NCBI RefSeq assembly: GCF_900141815.1
Contig: NZ_FQYR01000002.1
Coordinates: 349,091 to 413,090, forward strand
Reading direction: 5' to 3'
DNA from: Rubritalea squalenifaciens DSM 18772
Lineage (GTDB): Bacteria > Verrucomicrobiota > Verrucomicrobiia > Verrucomicrobiales > Akkermansiaceae
Length of the DNA stretch: 64,000 bases
This document shows positions 9,101 to 17,541 of the stretch, one piece after another (positions within the stretch are counted from its first letter, which is position 1; every line of letters starts with the position of its first letter). The notes under the pieces were generated by a model, which did not search any database, was not told where the DNA came from, and worked only from the letters and a program-made list of their open reading frames with translations. The translations under genes were made by a program, and so were the position numbers.

Positions 9101-10656
9101 ACTGGCAAAAGCAGAGCCAGACAGGCTACAAGAACTCTTCCTTCTGGGCGGTGTCTCCGAGCAGCAGTGCGGGTCAGCGCGGCATTCAGGCCCACAGCCC
9201 CTGGAGCAATGACCGCATCTACTTTGACTGCGGCGGCACTTCCTCGTCTAACAGAATATGGGTAAATGCTTCCTCCGTTCTCTGGACCAGCTGGACCCAC
9301 GTGGCCTATGTGAAGGATGGTGGCACCGCTAGCATTTACGTGAATGGCAGCCTGCTGTCCTCCGCCTCCGGAAAAAGCCCGCTGGTGACAGATTTTACCG
9401 AGCTCTTCATCGGTTCGGCACAGGATGGCGGAAATAGCCTGCGAGGTCTGTTAGATGACTTTGCGATCTACAATACCGCGCTGGATGCCAGCCAGGTGAG
9501 CGCGCTGGCACAAGGTACGGCGCCGGACCAGATCATCGTGAATCAAGCCCCGTCCGCCAGTGGTGCTACGCTGAGCGTGCCGGAAAATACCGCAGGCGGA
9601 GTCGTGCTCACCACCGTGAGTGCTACGGATACGGATGGCGGGGATGCGCTGCGCTACGAGATCCTCTCAGGCAATGCGCAGGGCCAGTTTACGATCGACT
9701 ACATCACCGGAGAGATATCCACCACCAGCCTGCTGGACTACGAGAGCCTGGCCAATCCTGTCTTCTCGCTCAGCGTGCAAGTCACCGACCTGTCTGGTGC
9801 CACGGACACCGCCGTGATCGCCATCACCGTGACGGACATTGCCAATGATGATTCGGATGCCGACGGTCTGACCGATGAATGGGAAGTCGTCCATTTCGGC
9901 TTCGTAGCCGTTACCACCGGCGCAGCAGATAGCGACGGCGATGGCCTAAGCAATGAAGACGAGGAGCTCTACGCTATGGATCCCAATAACCCGGATGAAG
10001 ATTCGGATGGACTGTTAGATGGCGAGGAAATCCTGCTTGGAACTGACCCCTACGATCCTGATACCGATGACGATACTCTGCCGGATGGTGACGAGATTCT
10101 CTTTGGCACGGACCCGCTGGTGCCGGATCGTGAGTTGGCTAGCCCGGCGGTCTTCTTCCTGGACAGCTTTGATGATGACGCCACGGCTTCCACTCCGGTA
10201 GAGGGTGGCATCAGCTGGACCAAGACGGATATCCTTGGCGCAGGTGATCATGGATCGGTAGGCGTACGCCCGCACAATGACGGCTCCGGTGGCATGACCG
10301 TGCCTACCATGAGCGGCAGCGGGAAATTCCTCAATGGCGGGCGCTCCACCGCCTTCTCCTACCCGGTGACGGATGGCATGGTGGAGGGCTACACCTATCA
10401 ACTCAGCGTCTGGGGTCGCCGGGCGGGGAGTTCCTATCCAGTGGCGCGCTGCTACTTCGGCACCGCACCCACCACCCCCGTGGCGGGTAGCCCGGGGAAT
10501 ATCTGGCCGGGCAGCAGTTGGGTAGAATACACCACCAGCTACACCGCCACTGCGGCGGATGCCGGCCAGCCACTCTGGCTGGTACTAGAGGGCCGCAGGG
10601 ATGCCAGCACAGGCGTCACCGCCTGGGACGATGCCAAAGTCACCGTCACTCCCTAA
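6148..10656 (+). CDS. Secreted multidomain polysaccharide lyase, PL8 (chondroitin/hyaluronate lyase-like)
   Basis: A very large exported enzyme, 1502 residues from the ATG at 6148 (the frame is open from 6028). The N-terminus has about 65 polar residues before a hydrophobic export segment ending LLATP, an unusually long leader. The lyase part (about 100-900) has the PL8 active-site pattern DGAVIHHDGHHISYAQYSF at about residues 329-348, matching the family DGTxxRHEGNYxGYSF region where His and Tyr are catalytic. After it come a LamG/concanavalin-like domain (about 905-1130, LVAHWDFND start), a cadherin-like domain (about 1134-1232, NQAPSASGATLSVPENTAGG start), acidic thrombospondin type 3-like calcium repeats (about 1235-1327, DSDxDGLxDxxE) and a C-terminal beta-sandwich probably binding carbohydrate. 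It would cleave uronic-acid glycans by beta-elimination outside the cell. No PEP-CTERM tail is present. Exact substrate is not predictable. Confidence 0.85.
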   Translation: MKQKPLRWSELTHRLLVHSGSDTKDASGKCAGPSPQHESCLLEKNQADRRPVYNSRSWSIALACSFGLLAHTGLLATPAYDWDFQTHYAHANAQPASLTSTQLSAIQQVDASYPGGFTYYNGTGLSQAQMDAVDAIRSKFALVRDSGTGVVTGRGIVMDGEGSGSQTNLSLPASFNGDFLPSVRALADYYKNASAAQAPTLEQLYYDLVEHFLDQNYLPGGQSVPGIGNGYTWRNNAPQVYRMAHSLPAAERDLLGLSMFYVSYGRSLLNDHASASTDIYLNYFPTAFKGLALIGDNEAKWQLLGLVRRGLDVSITGKEGNHKAQLVPLDGAVIHHDGHHISYAQYSFGSMVSYHKVMTQAGFTSDFTAEAVERFRSAALAWDFSTTGDYNPLHMQMRAGLRSGSSPTSSGFGRTVYFPTEVARLSAAFKGQTITEETELAYAAISKAGAGSTSLPVEWQSMSIPSNISSDSPLYTAALKGHYSHTTNGVSVHRGDGGDDWLVTLRGQHGHWRGGEAYDAMGLPDHFNVKSMHGALMVMPVGNNGRKPNEVDSGFQYEGWDYSYYPNVTTKDIPYADFLYWRTPAYFGGESNLMGSANLRKGGIWMYHAGHADKSAFFMGKRIVLVTNNITSSDTLHTGLIQQAHSDPGNQGIDLDGTVQTGTGSWSLPAGGGHEITDANGTGYYVHPLAGNPPVVAERGAQQWTYSLPAYYNGTGSAPSYTYASDWLNNMQQFDPTSGFFSKVWFDHGAAPQDQFVEYSVLVKPQPGELAAYATAMENPATAPVTINRSSKVHRFYDKASRTYAAAVFDATEQINEGELVSVSRPGAYIWRKEAGTLWLSCSSSETSDKSDFQIVLDGQWLLQAEEHTYQVSVAPYGGDTLVSLSYRQAAPQRIALRKVVPDTLVAHWDFNDASDPNRSCDVENNTLAAFEGGAAYSADAGGRTSSAGDRALDLGTSSSGQTARVAAVQFLKEAAQNDKLTISYWQKQSQTGYKNSSFWAVSPSSSAGQRGIQAHSPWSNDRIYFDCGGTSSSNRIWVNASSVLWTSWTHVAYVKDGGTASIYVNGSLLSSASGKSPLVTDFTELFIGSAQDGGNSLRGLLDDFAIYNTALDASQVSALAQGTAPDQIIVNQAPSASGATLSVPENTAGGVVLTTVSATDTDGGDALRYEILSGNAQGQFTIDYITGEISTTSLLDYESLANPVFSLSVQVTDLSGATDTAVIAITVTDIANDDSDADGLTDEWEVVHFGFVAVTTGAADSDGDGLSNEDEELYAMDPNNPDEDSDGLLDGEEILLGTDPYDPDTDDDTLPDGDEILFGTDPLVPDRELASPAVFFLDSFDDDATASTPVEGGISWTKTDILGAGDHGSVGVRPHNDGSGGMTVPTMSGSGKFLNGGRSTAFSYPVTDGMVEGYTYQLSVWGRRAGSSYPVARCYFGTAPTTPVAGSPGNIWPGSSWVEYTTSYTATAADAGQPLWLVLEGRRDASTGVTAWDDAKVTVTP

Positions 10657-12266
10657 CAAGAAAGAGTAAGCATTTGCGTGTGCGCATCGGGATCAGTGCC
10701 TCCAGGCCTGGTCCCGGTGTTGTTGGGCCCCTGCGGGGCATTACTGATTACAAATTACTGATGACTGATCCTGGTATGATGGAACCCGGCATGATGAAGC
10801 TTTTCTAACCACGGAATACACGGAAGATACAGAAAGGCTGGCTGGATGGAACCGGGCTTGATGAAGCGTTTCTAGCCACAGATTACTCAGATTGGAATGG
10901 ATTTCCTGCTTGATGATGCCCGGGATGATGGAACGTTTTCCACCACGAATCTGCACGAATCTCACGAATGGGGCATGATGAAGTCCTGCTAGATGGAACG
11001 GCTGTTGGTGGGTAGTTTTCTTTGACCACGAATTACGCGAATCTCACGAATCGGGCTAGATGGAGCCTGACTAGATGGAGCCTACGCGACCCGCGTTGGG
11101 GTCGTGTTCTATTTTTAATGCAGGTTCCCGGGGTAGCGACCCTTAGGCTCGCAACCGCCGGGCTAAGGTCCGGAACCCCTTGGGGTTCGCCCATGCGGGG
11201 AGTGGGAAGGATAAAGGGGAAAGGAAAAAGGCTGGTGAGATGGAGCCCTAATGGCTCATGACCAACCAACAGCCCTCAGGGCTTCGTTCCATCGTTCTGG
11301 ACTTGATTCTATATTCATGATTCTCGATTCTCCCCGCAGGGGCAATGACGAGCGCCCAGTGGGCGCTACATCCCGGAGGGATGAGGGAACGAAGCGCGGC
11401 GGTAAGCTTGCCCCGGCAAGCGCAACCCCGGGAACCGGGCCCACAAACAAAAACCACCCCGGAGGGGTGGAGGAAGGATGTTATCTCCTGTTGCTAAGTA
11501 GTCCGATGACCAGCCCGCAGGGCTACGTTCCATCGTCCCAGGCTTGATTCTGTATTCATGATTCTCAATTCTTCCCGCAGGGGCCCCATCCAGCCTCGCG
11601 ATCCTGTACAAGCTTCCGATTAGATGATTCGTTACCGTAGCCAGTAGGAAGTAGCGAGTAGCCTCTCCGGATAAACCGGAGATCAGCCACACATGCAGGC
11701 CAGAGGGATAAAGCATGGATGAAATTTTCCTCGAGGAAATTTCCGCTACTCGCTACTCCCTACCTGCTACGGATCCTACCCTCCATTGCCTCCTGATAAA
11801 CCCGCATGGACGAACCCCAACGTGGGTTCCGTACCTTAGCCCGGCGGTTGCGAGCCGAAGGGTCGCTACCCCGCAGGGGGCTCCATCAAGCAGGAATCAG
11901 TCATTAGTAATCACCAATCAGTAATGCCCCGCAGGGGCCTACCCCAACGCGGGTCGCGGATATTCCATCTAGCAGGGTTACAATTAGCCCCCATTCGTGA
12001 GATTCGTGAGATTCGTGGTGGAAACGTTCCATCGAGCCGGGTTCCATATAGCCAGAATCAGTCATCAGTAATCACCAATCAGTAATCGCCCCGCAGGGGC
12101 TCCATCCAGCCCAGCAATCAGTCCCAATCTGCGTAATCTGTGGCTAGATACGTTTCATCAAGCCAGCCTTTCTGTAGCTTCTGTGTATTCCGTGGTGGAA
12201 AACGTTCCATCAAGCAGGCCCCAATGACTCCTGACTATTGACCAATGACAAGCGCCCGCAGGGCGC
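10657..12266. repeat. Long repeat mosaic between lyase and gap genes
   Basis: No gene is supported. Order: TACTGAT heptads 10738-10770, CACGGAATA 10806-10835, CACAGATTA 10873-10895, CACGAAT 10942-10970 and 11027-11057, module G 11088-11190, GGATAGA heptads 11205-11235, ATTCTTG heptads about 11303-11333, module H 11345-11480, ATTCTTG 11540-11572, type I element 11635-11772, inverted G 11800-11875, TACTGAT heptads 11893-11925, reversed nonads 11993-12205 interrupted by TACTGAT heptads 12055-12090, then TGAC heptads leading into the hairpin 12250-12268. Confidence 0.8.
11635..11772 (-). repeat. Type I inverted-repeat element, copy 3
   Basis: Inverted copy with the same ends as the copies at 2157 and 5425; the internal CCGGATAAACCGG and GAGGAAATTTCC dyads are intact. 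Confidence 0.8.
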
Positions 12267-12268
12267 TT
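12250..12268 (-). terminator. Perfect hairpin overlapping the gap stop codon
   Basis: AAGCGCCC (12250-12257), loop GCA, GGGCGCTT (12261-12268). The stop codon of the minus-strand gap gene occupies 12267-12269, so the stem includes the last coding bases. The heptad module TGACCAA lies directly downstream of the gene. A termination or 3'-end processing role is inferred. Confidence 0.6.
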
Positions 12269-13712
12269 AGTACACCGGGCGGAGCACGTGGGAGACGTAC
12301 TTGGCGAGGCGGGTTACCTGCATGGTGTAGCCGTGTTCGTTGTCGTACCAGATGTAGAGGACTACGTTGTTAGAGTCCGGGGAGGCGATGGTGGCATTGG
12401 AGTCGAAGACGGAGCAGCAGTCGCTGCCGATGATGTCTGTGGACACCAGGTCGGGCTCGGTGGCGTACTTGATCTGGTTGGCCAGCGGGCCTTCCTGGGC
12501 GGCCTCGCGGATGGTCTGGTTGACCTCCTCCACGGTGACGCTGGATTCCAGGTCGAGATTGAGAATGGCGAGCGAGCCGTTCGGGGTGGGTACCCGCACG
12601 GCATTGGAAGTGAGCTTGCCAGCCAGGCAGGGGATGGCCTGCGCCACGGCGGTGCCGGCACGGGTGGAGGTGATCACCATATTCACGGCAGCAGAGCGGC
12701 CGCGGCGGTGCTTCTTGTGCATGTTGTCCAGCAGGTTCTGGTCGTTCGTGTAGGCGTGGATGGACTCGATGTGGCCTTTGACGATGCCGAACTTCTTCTG
12801 CATGACATCCAGCACCGGAGAGATGGCATTGGTAGTGCAGGAGGCGGCGGAGAAAATGGTTTCCTTCTCCAGATCGAGCAGGTCCTGGTTGACCCCGAAG
12901 ACGGTGTTGTTGAAGTCCTCTCCCGGTGCGGTGAGGATCACCTTGGCCACTCCGGCGGCCTCCAGGTGGCGGGACAGCTCGGCCTGGGTGGTGTAGGCGC
13001 CGGTGTTGTCGATCACCAGGGCATCCGAGATACCGTACTGGTGGTAGTTCACCTCATCCGGGCTGTTGGCCTCGATGAACTGCACCCTCTGCCCGTTGAT
13101 GGTAAGGGTATTGTCCCTGGTCTCCATGGTGATGGTGGCATCAAAGGTGCCGTGGGTGGAGTCATTGCCCAGCAGGGCGGCGCGTGTCTTGAGAGATTCC
13201 TCGTCCAGCGAGCGCACCACCACGGCGCGCAGCCTGAGCTGGTGGCCGTTGCCCGCCTGCTTGATCAGCTCCCGGCAGAGCAGCCTGCCGATACGGCCGA
13301 AGCCGTAGAGCACCACATCCTTCGGCGGTGTGTTCTGCCGCGGACCACCGGCGAAGTCCGCCAGCTCCCGCTTCAGAAAGGCCGCCAGCGCATCATCCAG
13401 ATAGCCTTCCTCCTCTTCCTCCCATTTCACGGCGAGCTTGCCGATATCGATGGTGCAGGGCTCCAGCTCCAGTCCCTCGATCAACTGGGCGATCTTGGCC
13501 GTTAGGTGGATGGCCACCTCCGGGTGCACCAGATTTTCGGAATGAAGCTTGAGCAGCTTGGCCGGGCTGATGTTCAGGATGTGATTCCGGAACAGCACCA
13601 GTTCGATCGACTGGCGGCGTGCCAGATGATTGATGCTGCTCGTCAGCTCGATGGACGTGTCGTGCTCGTCCAGATGCTGAGAAAATCGCTGCTCGTATAA
13701 TAGAGATGTCAT
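12267..13712 (-). CDS. gap: Glyceraldehyde-3-phosphate dehydrogenase, N-terminally extended form
   Basis: Catalyses the NAD(P)-dependent oxidation and phosphorylation of glyceraldehyde 3-phosphate in glycolysis, or the reverse step in gluconeogenesis, in the cytosol. From the ATG at 13712 the protein has 481 residues. The Rossmann motif YGFGRIGR is at about 136-143 and the catalytic cysteine C292 sits in ASCTTNAISP; the conserved C-terminal WYDNEHGY is also present. Classical GAPDH is about 335 residues; here about 130 residues of mostly helical, acidic sequence precede the nucleotide fold, as in the longer GAPDH class of about 480 residues known from other bacteria. The frame extends further upstream to 13796 but the first in-context Met is at 13712. 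Confidence 0.93.
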   Translation of the reverse strand: MTSLLYEQRFSQHLDEHDTSIELTSSINHLARRQSIELVLFRNHILNISPAKLLKLHSENLVHPEVAIHLTAKIAQLIEGLELEPCTIDIGKLAVKWEEEEEGYLDDALAAFLKRELADFAGGPRQNTPPKDVVLYGFGRIGRLLCRELIKQAGNGHQLRLRAVVVRSLDEESLKTRAALLGNDSTHGTFDATITMETRDNTLTINGQRVQFIEANSPDEVNYHQYGISDALVIDNTGAYTTQAELSRHLEAAGVAKVILTAPGEDFNNTVFGVNQDLLDLEKETIFSAASCTTNAISPVLDVMQKKFGIVKGHIESIHAYTNDQNLLDNMHKKHRRGRSAAVNMVITSTRAGTAVAQAIPCLAGKLTSNAVRVPTPNGSLAILNLDLESSVTVEEVNQTIREAAQEGPLANQIKYATEPDLVSTDIIGSDCCSVFDSNATIASPDSNNVVLYIWYDNEHGYTMQVTRLAKYVSHVLRPVY

Positions 13713-14285
13713 GGCCAGTGATGGGTGCGTGGTGAATGAACCCGGGTACTTCGAAAGATGTGTACACGACCAATGATTTCGAGCGGGCTCTGGCAATCAA
13801 AATGCGGATTCTATGCCAAATCTGGGAATCGTTCCTCCGCTCTACGACAATTGGACGATTGGCCAATGTTGCCACGCCGCCCCCCACAGCACAATGACGG
13901 AAGAGCCCGAGGTATGTCATGATCCCCAGCGGGGCAGGGCCCCCGCTGGGGCATTACAAATTACTGATGACTGATTCCGGCTATATGGAACCCGGCTTGA
14001 TGAAGCATTTCCACCACGAATCTGCACGAATCTCACGAATGGGGGCTAGATGAAACCCAGCATGATGAAGCGTTTCTCACCACGAATCCGCACGAATCTC
14101 ACGAATGGAGCTAGATGAAACTCAACCCTCCGGGATGCATGCTAGAGAACCCCAACGTGGGTTCCGTACGTTAGCCCGGTGGTTGCGAGCCGCAGGATCG
14201 CTACCCCGGGTATCGGATAGAAAAAACAACACGACCCCAACGCGGGTCGCGCAGATTTCATCTAGCAGGCCTATGAATGGGCATC
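13713..14285. repeat. Upstream region of gap and repeat mosaic
   Basis: 13713-13920 is non-repetitive and probably holds the gap promoter. Beyond it are TACTGAT heptads 13950-13975, CACGAAT arrays 14011-14040 and 14080-14107, and an inverted module G 14145-14258 ending in the linker word. No gene is seen. Confidence 0.65.
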
Positions 14286-14786
14286 TTATTGGCTTATGCC
14301 TGAATTCTTGAGATCTTCTTCAATGGAGTGCATGAGAAGGATGTAGAGCTTGTTGTAGTTGTTCTCATCAAGCTCCTGATTTTTCTCTGGAATGATTTTC
14401 CAATTTCTCACATCCAGCAAAGTGCTGCTCAGCGGGACGATGCCATCCTTGCTCTGTTCCAAGACCTTCCATTTTTTTACCTGTACCGCGCACTCTTTCT
14501 GGTCGGCCAGATAGAGTAACTTCCATTCGAAGTAGAAGCCTTCATGATTCATGTGAGCCTCGATATCGAGGAGCTGCTTGTTCGCCCCGAGTGTGTAGAT
14601 CACGTGCGTTCCCTTTCCTTGGTAAAGGGACTCTACCTTACATTCATGCACTTCAAAATTCGCAAAGAGCTCACCATCGATCGTTAGTTTGTCTTTTTGA
14701 ATCAGGCTGTCTCCCTCATCACAAATTGCGATGTTAGAGGAGGCGAGTAGATAGAGAGTAAGGCCAATGGTGCAGGATGTTTTCAT
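14286..14786 (-). CDS. Exported protein, unknown function
   Basis: 166 residues with a signal peptide (MKTSCTIGLTLYLLASSNIA, likely cut near residue 20). The mature part looks like a small beta-rich domain (FANFEVHECKVESLYQGKG, HVIYTLG, FYFEWKLLYL) with Cys pairs, and ends in an acidic helix. No family is recognised. It is monocistronic between repeat stretches. Its base composition is more AT-rich than neighbouring genes. Confidence 0.65.
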   Translation of the reverse strand: MKTSCTIGLTLYLLASSNIAICDEGDSLIQKDKLTIDGELFANFEVHECKVESLYQGKGTHVIYTLGANKQLLDIEAHMNHEGFYFEWKLLYLADQKECAVQVKKWKVLEQSKDGIVPLSSTLLDVRNWKIIPEKNQELDENNYNKLYILLMHSIEEDLKNSGISQ

Positions 14787-15043
14787 AAGTTGCTAGTGAC
14801 CGTTGATCCTCCTACTTCAACAATCATTTGTAAACCAAGAAGATCCTCCGTGACCAATAACAAGCGCCCAGCGGGCGCTGACATCCCGGAGGGATGATGG
14901 AACAAAGCACGGTGGTAAGCTTGCCCCGGCAAGCGCAACCCCGAGAGCCGGCCCCCAAAATAAAAACCCACCCCGGAGGGGTGGTGGAACAGGTTTCATC
15001 TAGTAAGGTCACCAGATTTGGAGCAAGTCTCCGGCCTAGCGCA
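14787..15043. repeat. Module H copy and linker
   Basis: The hairpin GCGCCC/GGGCGC (about 14864-14879) is followed by module H with the CATCCCGGAGGGATG dyad, the GCTTGCCCCGGCAAGC dyad and the ACCCCGGAGGGGT hairpin up to about 14985. No gene. Confidence 0.7.
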
Positions 15044-15505
15044 TCACTCGGAAGGTGCAGAGGAAATTATTGGTCTAACGGGAAGCTGGTCGTCCCGCAG
15101 GCGCTGCAGCAGGATCTCGTAGTCCACGATGTCTTTTCCGCTGAAGGATCTGTCCTGGACGCGCTTGAGCACGATGAGCAGCTGCTTCTCGGAGTTAGAC
15201 ATTTCTTCCTGGAATCTTTCTGCATCGTCAGGCCAGGTGGATGCGTAGGCTGTCAGGTTGCTTACGATCTTGGCGTCGGCCATTTGCCGGAGGTTATCGT
15301 AATCTTTTGCCGCAAGAAGGTTCTCCAGCCAAATGGCCTCATTCAGATTCGCTACCGCCTCGCGTTTATCAGGAAACCCGGAAGCTGTCTTGGACTCTTG
15401 AGAACCCTCAATCCGCGCCTCCGCCCGCTGCACGCCGAATTGGAAGGAGAGCACGGAGACGAGCGCCAGACCCGCCGCATAAAGAACACCTTTCATCATC
15501 GCCAA
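15044..15505 (-). CDS. Membrane-anchored or exported small protein
   Basis: 153 residues starting MAMMKGVLYAAGLALVSVLS; the real start may be the ATG three codons in (15496), which gives a cleaner signal. After the anchor the sequence is helical and polar, with an Asp/Asn-rich centre (LLAAKDYDNLRQMADAKIV) and a basic helix near the end. No family is recognised. Its stop lies close to a module H copy. Confidence 0.65.
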   Translation of the reverse strand: MAMMKGVLYAAGLALVSVLSFQFGVQRAEARIEGSQESKTASGFPDKREAVANLNEAIWLENLLAAKDYDNLRQMADAKIVSNLTAYASTWPDDAERFQEEMSNSEKQLLIVLKRVQDRSFSGKDIVDYEILLQRLRDDQLPVRPIISSAPSE

Positions 15506-15758
15506 GGACTCTAGCCAGTATGCTCAGGCTGGATCAATCATGGAATCATCCCAAAGAACCCCAACAGGGTTCCGGACCTTAGCCCGGCTGTTGCGAGCCG
15601 CAGGATCGCTACCCCGGGTATGGGATTAAAAATAGAACACGACCCCAACGAGGGTCGCGCAGGTTTCATTTAGCAGGAACTCGATTCTTGATTCTCGATT
15701 CTTAATACTAAATTCTCCCCGCAGGGGCTAGACCAATAACAAGCGCCCAGCGGGCGCT
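15506..15758. repeat. Inverted module G and heptads
   Basis: An inverted module G (about 15548-15660) is followed by ATTCTTG heptads 15671-15715 and the TGAC word leading into a hairpin at 15741-15759. No gene. Confidence 0.7.
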
Positions 15759-15759
15759 T
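15741..15759 (-). terminator. Hairpin overlapping a stop codon
   Basis: AAGCGCCC (15741-15748), loop AGC, GGGCGCTT (15752-15759); the stop codon of the minus-strand gene is 15759-15761. Same arrangement as at the gap gene. Confidence 0.6.
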
Positions 15760-16244
15760 CACTCAGCCCATGCCGTGCCGGTGACGGCTGCTTCCTTGCT
15801 GGGCATGAGGCGGGAGACGGCCTGGCCGCCCCAGCCGAATTCCACGATGCGGCCGCCTTGCAGGATGAAATGTTTGTCGGGCTTTCCATCCAGCAGCACC
15901 TGGATCTTGTCACCTTCGCGGATGAAGCTCGCCTCGCCGCTGATCTCTCCACTGCCTTCATTGATCACGGGGAGACGCAGGTCATCGCCCGTGCAAATTT
16001 TGTCGAGAAAAAGCATCAGCGCGGAGGAGGGCACGGCCTCGCTATCTCCTGGCAGAGAGACATAGTCCCCGTTGCCAGACTTGTAGGCAGAGATGGTCGT
16101 GCCCAGGTACTTTACCCAGAAGGGGAATTCCTGCCGCTCGCCGTTCACCGCCAAGCAAGCCCGCTGGTAGAGGATGCCGTCCCGATCCTCATACTCGAAG
16201 TAGCCGACCTTCACGCCATCGATCTCAAAGCTGTAGTAATTCAT
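15759..16244 (-). CDS. Small soluble protein, unknown function
   Basis: 161 residues with no signal peptide: it begins MNYYSFEIDGVKVGYFEYED. The sequence alternates short beta strands with loops and ends with a Gly/Trp motif (EFGWGGQAV). It reads like a compact beta-barrel or sandwich protein and is likely cytosolic. No family is recognised. It is the last gene of a minus-strand run with 16282-16650 and 16666-17067, separated by 37 and 15 nt. Confidence 0.65.
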   Translation of the reverse strand: MNYYSFEIDGVKVGYFEYEDRDGILYQRACLAVNGERQEFPFWVKYLGTTISAYKSGNGDYVSLPGDSEAVPSSALMLFLDKICTGDDLRLPVINEGSGEISGEASFIREGDKIQVLLDGKPDKHFILQGGRIVEFGWGGQAVSRLMPSKEAAVTGTAWAE

Positions 16245-16281
16245 GCTTGGGAATGCTTTCTAACAAAATAGATGAATGCCT

Positions 16282-16650
16282 TCATTTCTTCATCGAGAGG
16301 CTGACGCAGCCCATGATGGTTCCGACGAGGGCGATGTAGAGATAGTTGGCTCGGTTGAGGTAGTTGTAGGCCTCTGTCAGGGCCATCAGGCTGGGGTCTA
16401 TAGCGGTTTCCTGGCTGGTATACCAGCTGAGGTCACGCAGGGTGAAATCCCGGTGGACCCAGTAGGAGAGAAGACAGACTCCCAGCGCGCAGCCCAGTGC
16501 TCCGAGGCGATGATAGTAGCTGGCAGATGCACTGCGGGCGGCGAGGATTGCTCTCACGCCAGTGATCAGTGTCACGCAGATGCAGAGGATCGTCAGCGCA
16601 AAGTGTACGCCTGACTGGAACTCGATGATGGGGATTTCGGTGGCTGCCAT
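16282..16650 (-). CDS. Small integral membrane protein
   Basis: 122 residues with hydrophobic helices at about 15-36 (ALTILCICVTLITGVRAIL), 48-64 and 98-117, consistent with three or four membrane passes; a basic cluster separates the first two. It probably resides in the inner membrane. No family is recognised. Co-transcription with the lipoprotein gene upstream (16666-17067) is likely because only 15 nt separate them. Confidence 0.65.
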   Translation of the reverse strand: MAATEIPIIEFQSGVHFALTILCICVTLITGVRAILAARSASASYYHRLGALGCALGVCLLSYWVHRDFTLRDLSWYTSQETAIDPSLMALTEAYNYLNRANYLYIALVGTIMGCVSLSMKK

Positions 16651-16665
16651 CTTAGGTGTTTTGGT

Positions 16666-17067
16666 TTATTCGCCCTGGTACTTGACGTGGGAGAAGTGGA
16701 CTCTCATAGGCAGCCATTTGGTTTTGTCCTGGGTCAGGGTGAAGGTTTTTTTTAGGCTCAGCTGCTCACTTGGGATTTTATAAAATTTCTCGCGTACGCT
16801 GAAGTAGTCGTAGTCGTCCCGGCTGCCCATGTAGAGGTGCTTGTAGCCGGACTCGTCCCCCGGGTTCGCGACCAGCTCCTTCTCTACAAATGCAAAGCGA
16901 TTCACCTCCTCAGCCGTGATCTCTTTTTCTTCAGCGCTCGCCGTGTCTGCCGCCGGGGTGGATACCTTTGGTTCCACCTGCACCGCATCGCTCGTACCGG
17001 CTGCTTCCTTGCAGCAGGGCAGTGTAATACAGAGTAGCGGTACACACAGACACGTGATGATTTTCAT
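16666..17067 (-). CDS. Putative lipoprotein, unknown function
   Basis: From the ATG at 17067 the protein has 133 residues. The N-terminus MKIITCLCVPLLCITLPCCK is an atypical lipoprotein signal with the candidate cysteine at 18 or 19; two upstream Met codons (17094, 17076) would lengthen it without a better signal. A Thr/Ala/Glu-rich linker (about 21-50) is followed by a small domain with YKHLYMGSRDDYDYF. It starts the short run through 15759. Confidence 0.6.
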   Translation of the reverse strand: MKIITCLCVPLLCITLPCCKEAAGTSDAVQVEPKVSTPAADTASAEEKEITAEEVNRFAFVEKELVANPGDESGYKHLYMGSRDDYDYFSVREKFYKIPSEQLSLKKTFTLTQDKTKWLPMRVHFSHVKYQGE

Positions 17068-17541
17068 ACCTATCATCCTAAACGCCTCTGCCACTCAGTG
17101 AAAAGAAGAAAGGAGCCCCGGAGGGGAGTGGAAAGGATAGAGATGGGTATGGGCCGTAGCAGGTAGGGAGTAGCAAGTAGCGGAAATTTCCTCGAGGAAA
17201 ATTTCATCCATGCTTTATCTACCCAGTCAGCATGTGTGGCTGATCTCCGGTTTATCCGGAGAGGCTACTAGCTACTTCCTACTGGCTACGGTTTCGAATG
17301 AACTAAGCGGAAACTCATGACCATTGACCCATGACCCTTGACCGATGACAAGCGCCCGTAGGGCGCTACATCCCGTAGGGATGTTGGAACGAAGCGCGGC
17401 GGTAAGCTTGCCGGGGCAAGCGCAACCCCGGGAACCAGGCCTCCAAACAAAAACCACCCCGGAGGGGTGGGGGAACATGTTTCATCTAGCAAGCCCATCA
17501 ACGATTAACCAATAACAAAATTCCCGCAGGGGCCTCCCCCT
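17068..17541. repeat. Repeat mosaic (type I, heptads, module H)
   Basis: A type I element at 17154-17291 is followed by TGAC heptads 17315-17348, the AAGCGCCCGTAGGGCGCT hairpin and module H up to 17470, then ATTAACC heptads near 17490-17518. No gene is supported. Confidence 0.75.
17154..17291 (+). repeat. Type I inverted-repeat element, copy 4
   Basis: Same terminal inverted repeat and central GAAATTTCCTCGAGGAAAAT dyad as the other type I copies. Confidence 0.8.

Noticed and set aside
11715-11924. Recurring small ORF starting MDEIFLEEISATRYSLPAT in repeats
   Set aside because: Similar ORFs occur in several type I copies (also 22252, 30205, 51122), but the downstream part is in different frames in different copies, so the reading frame is not under coding selection.
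12288-13505. 405-codon plus-strand frame opposite the gap gene
   Set aside because: It is the antisense of a clear GAPDH gene and has a Gly/Val/His-rich composition without motifs.
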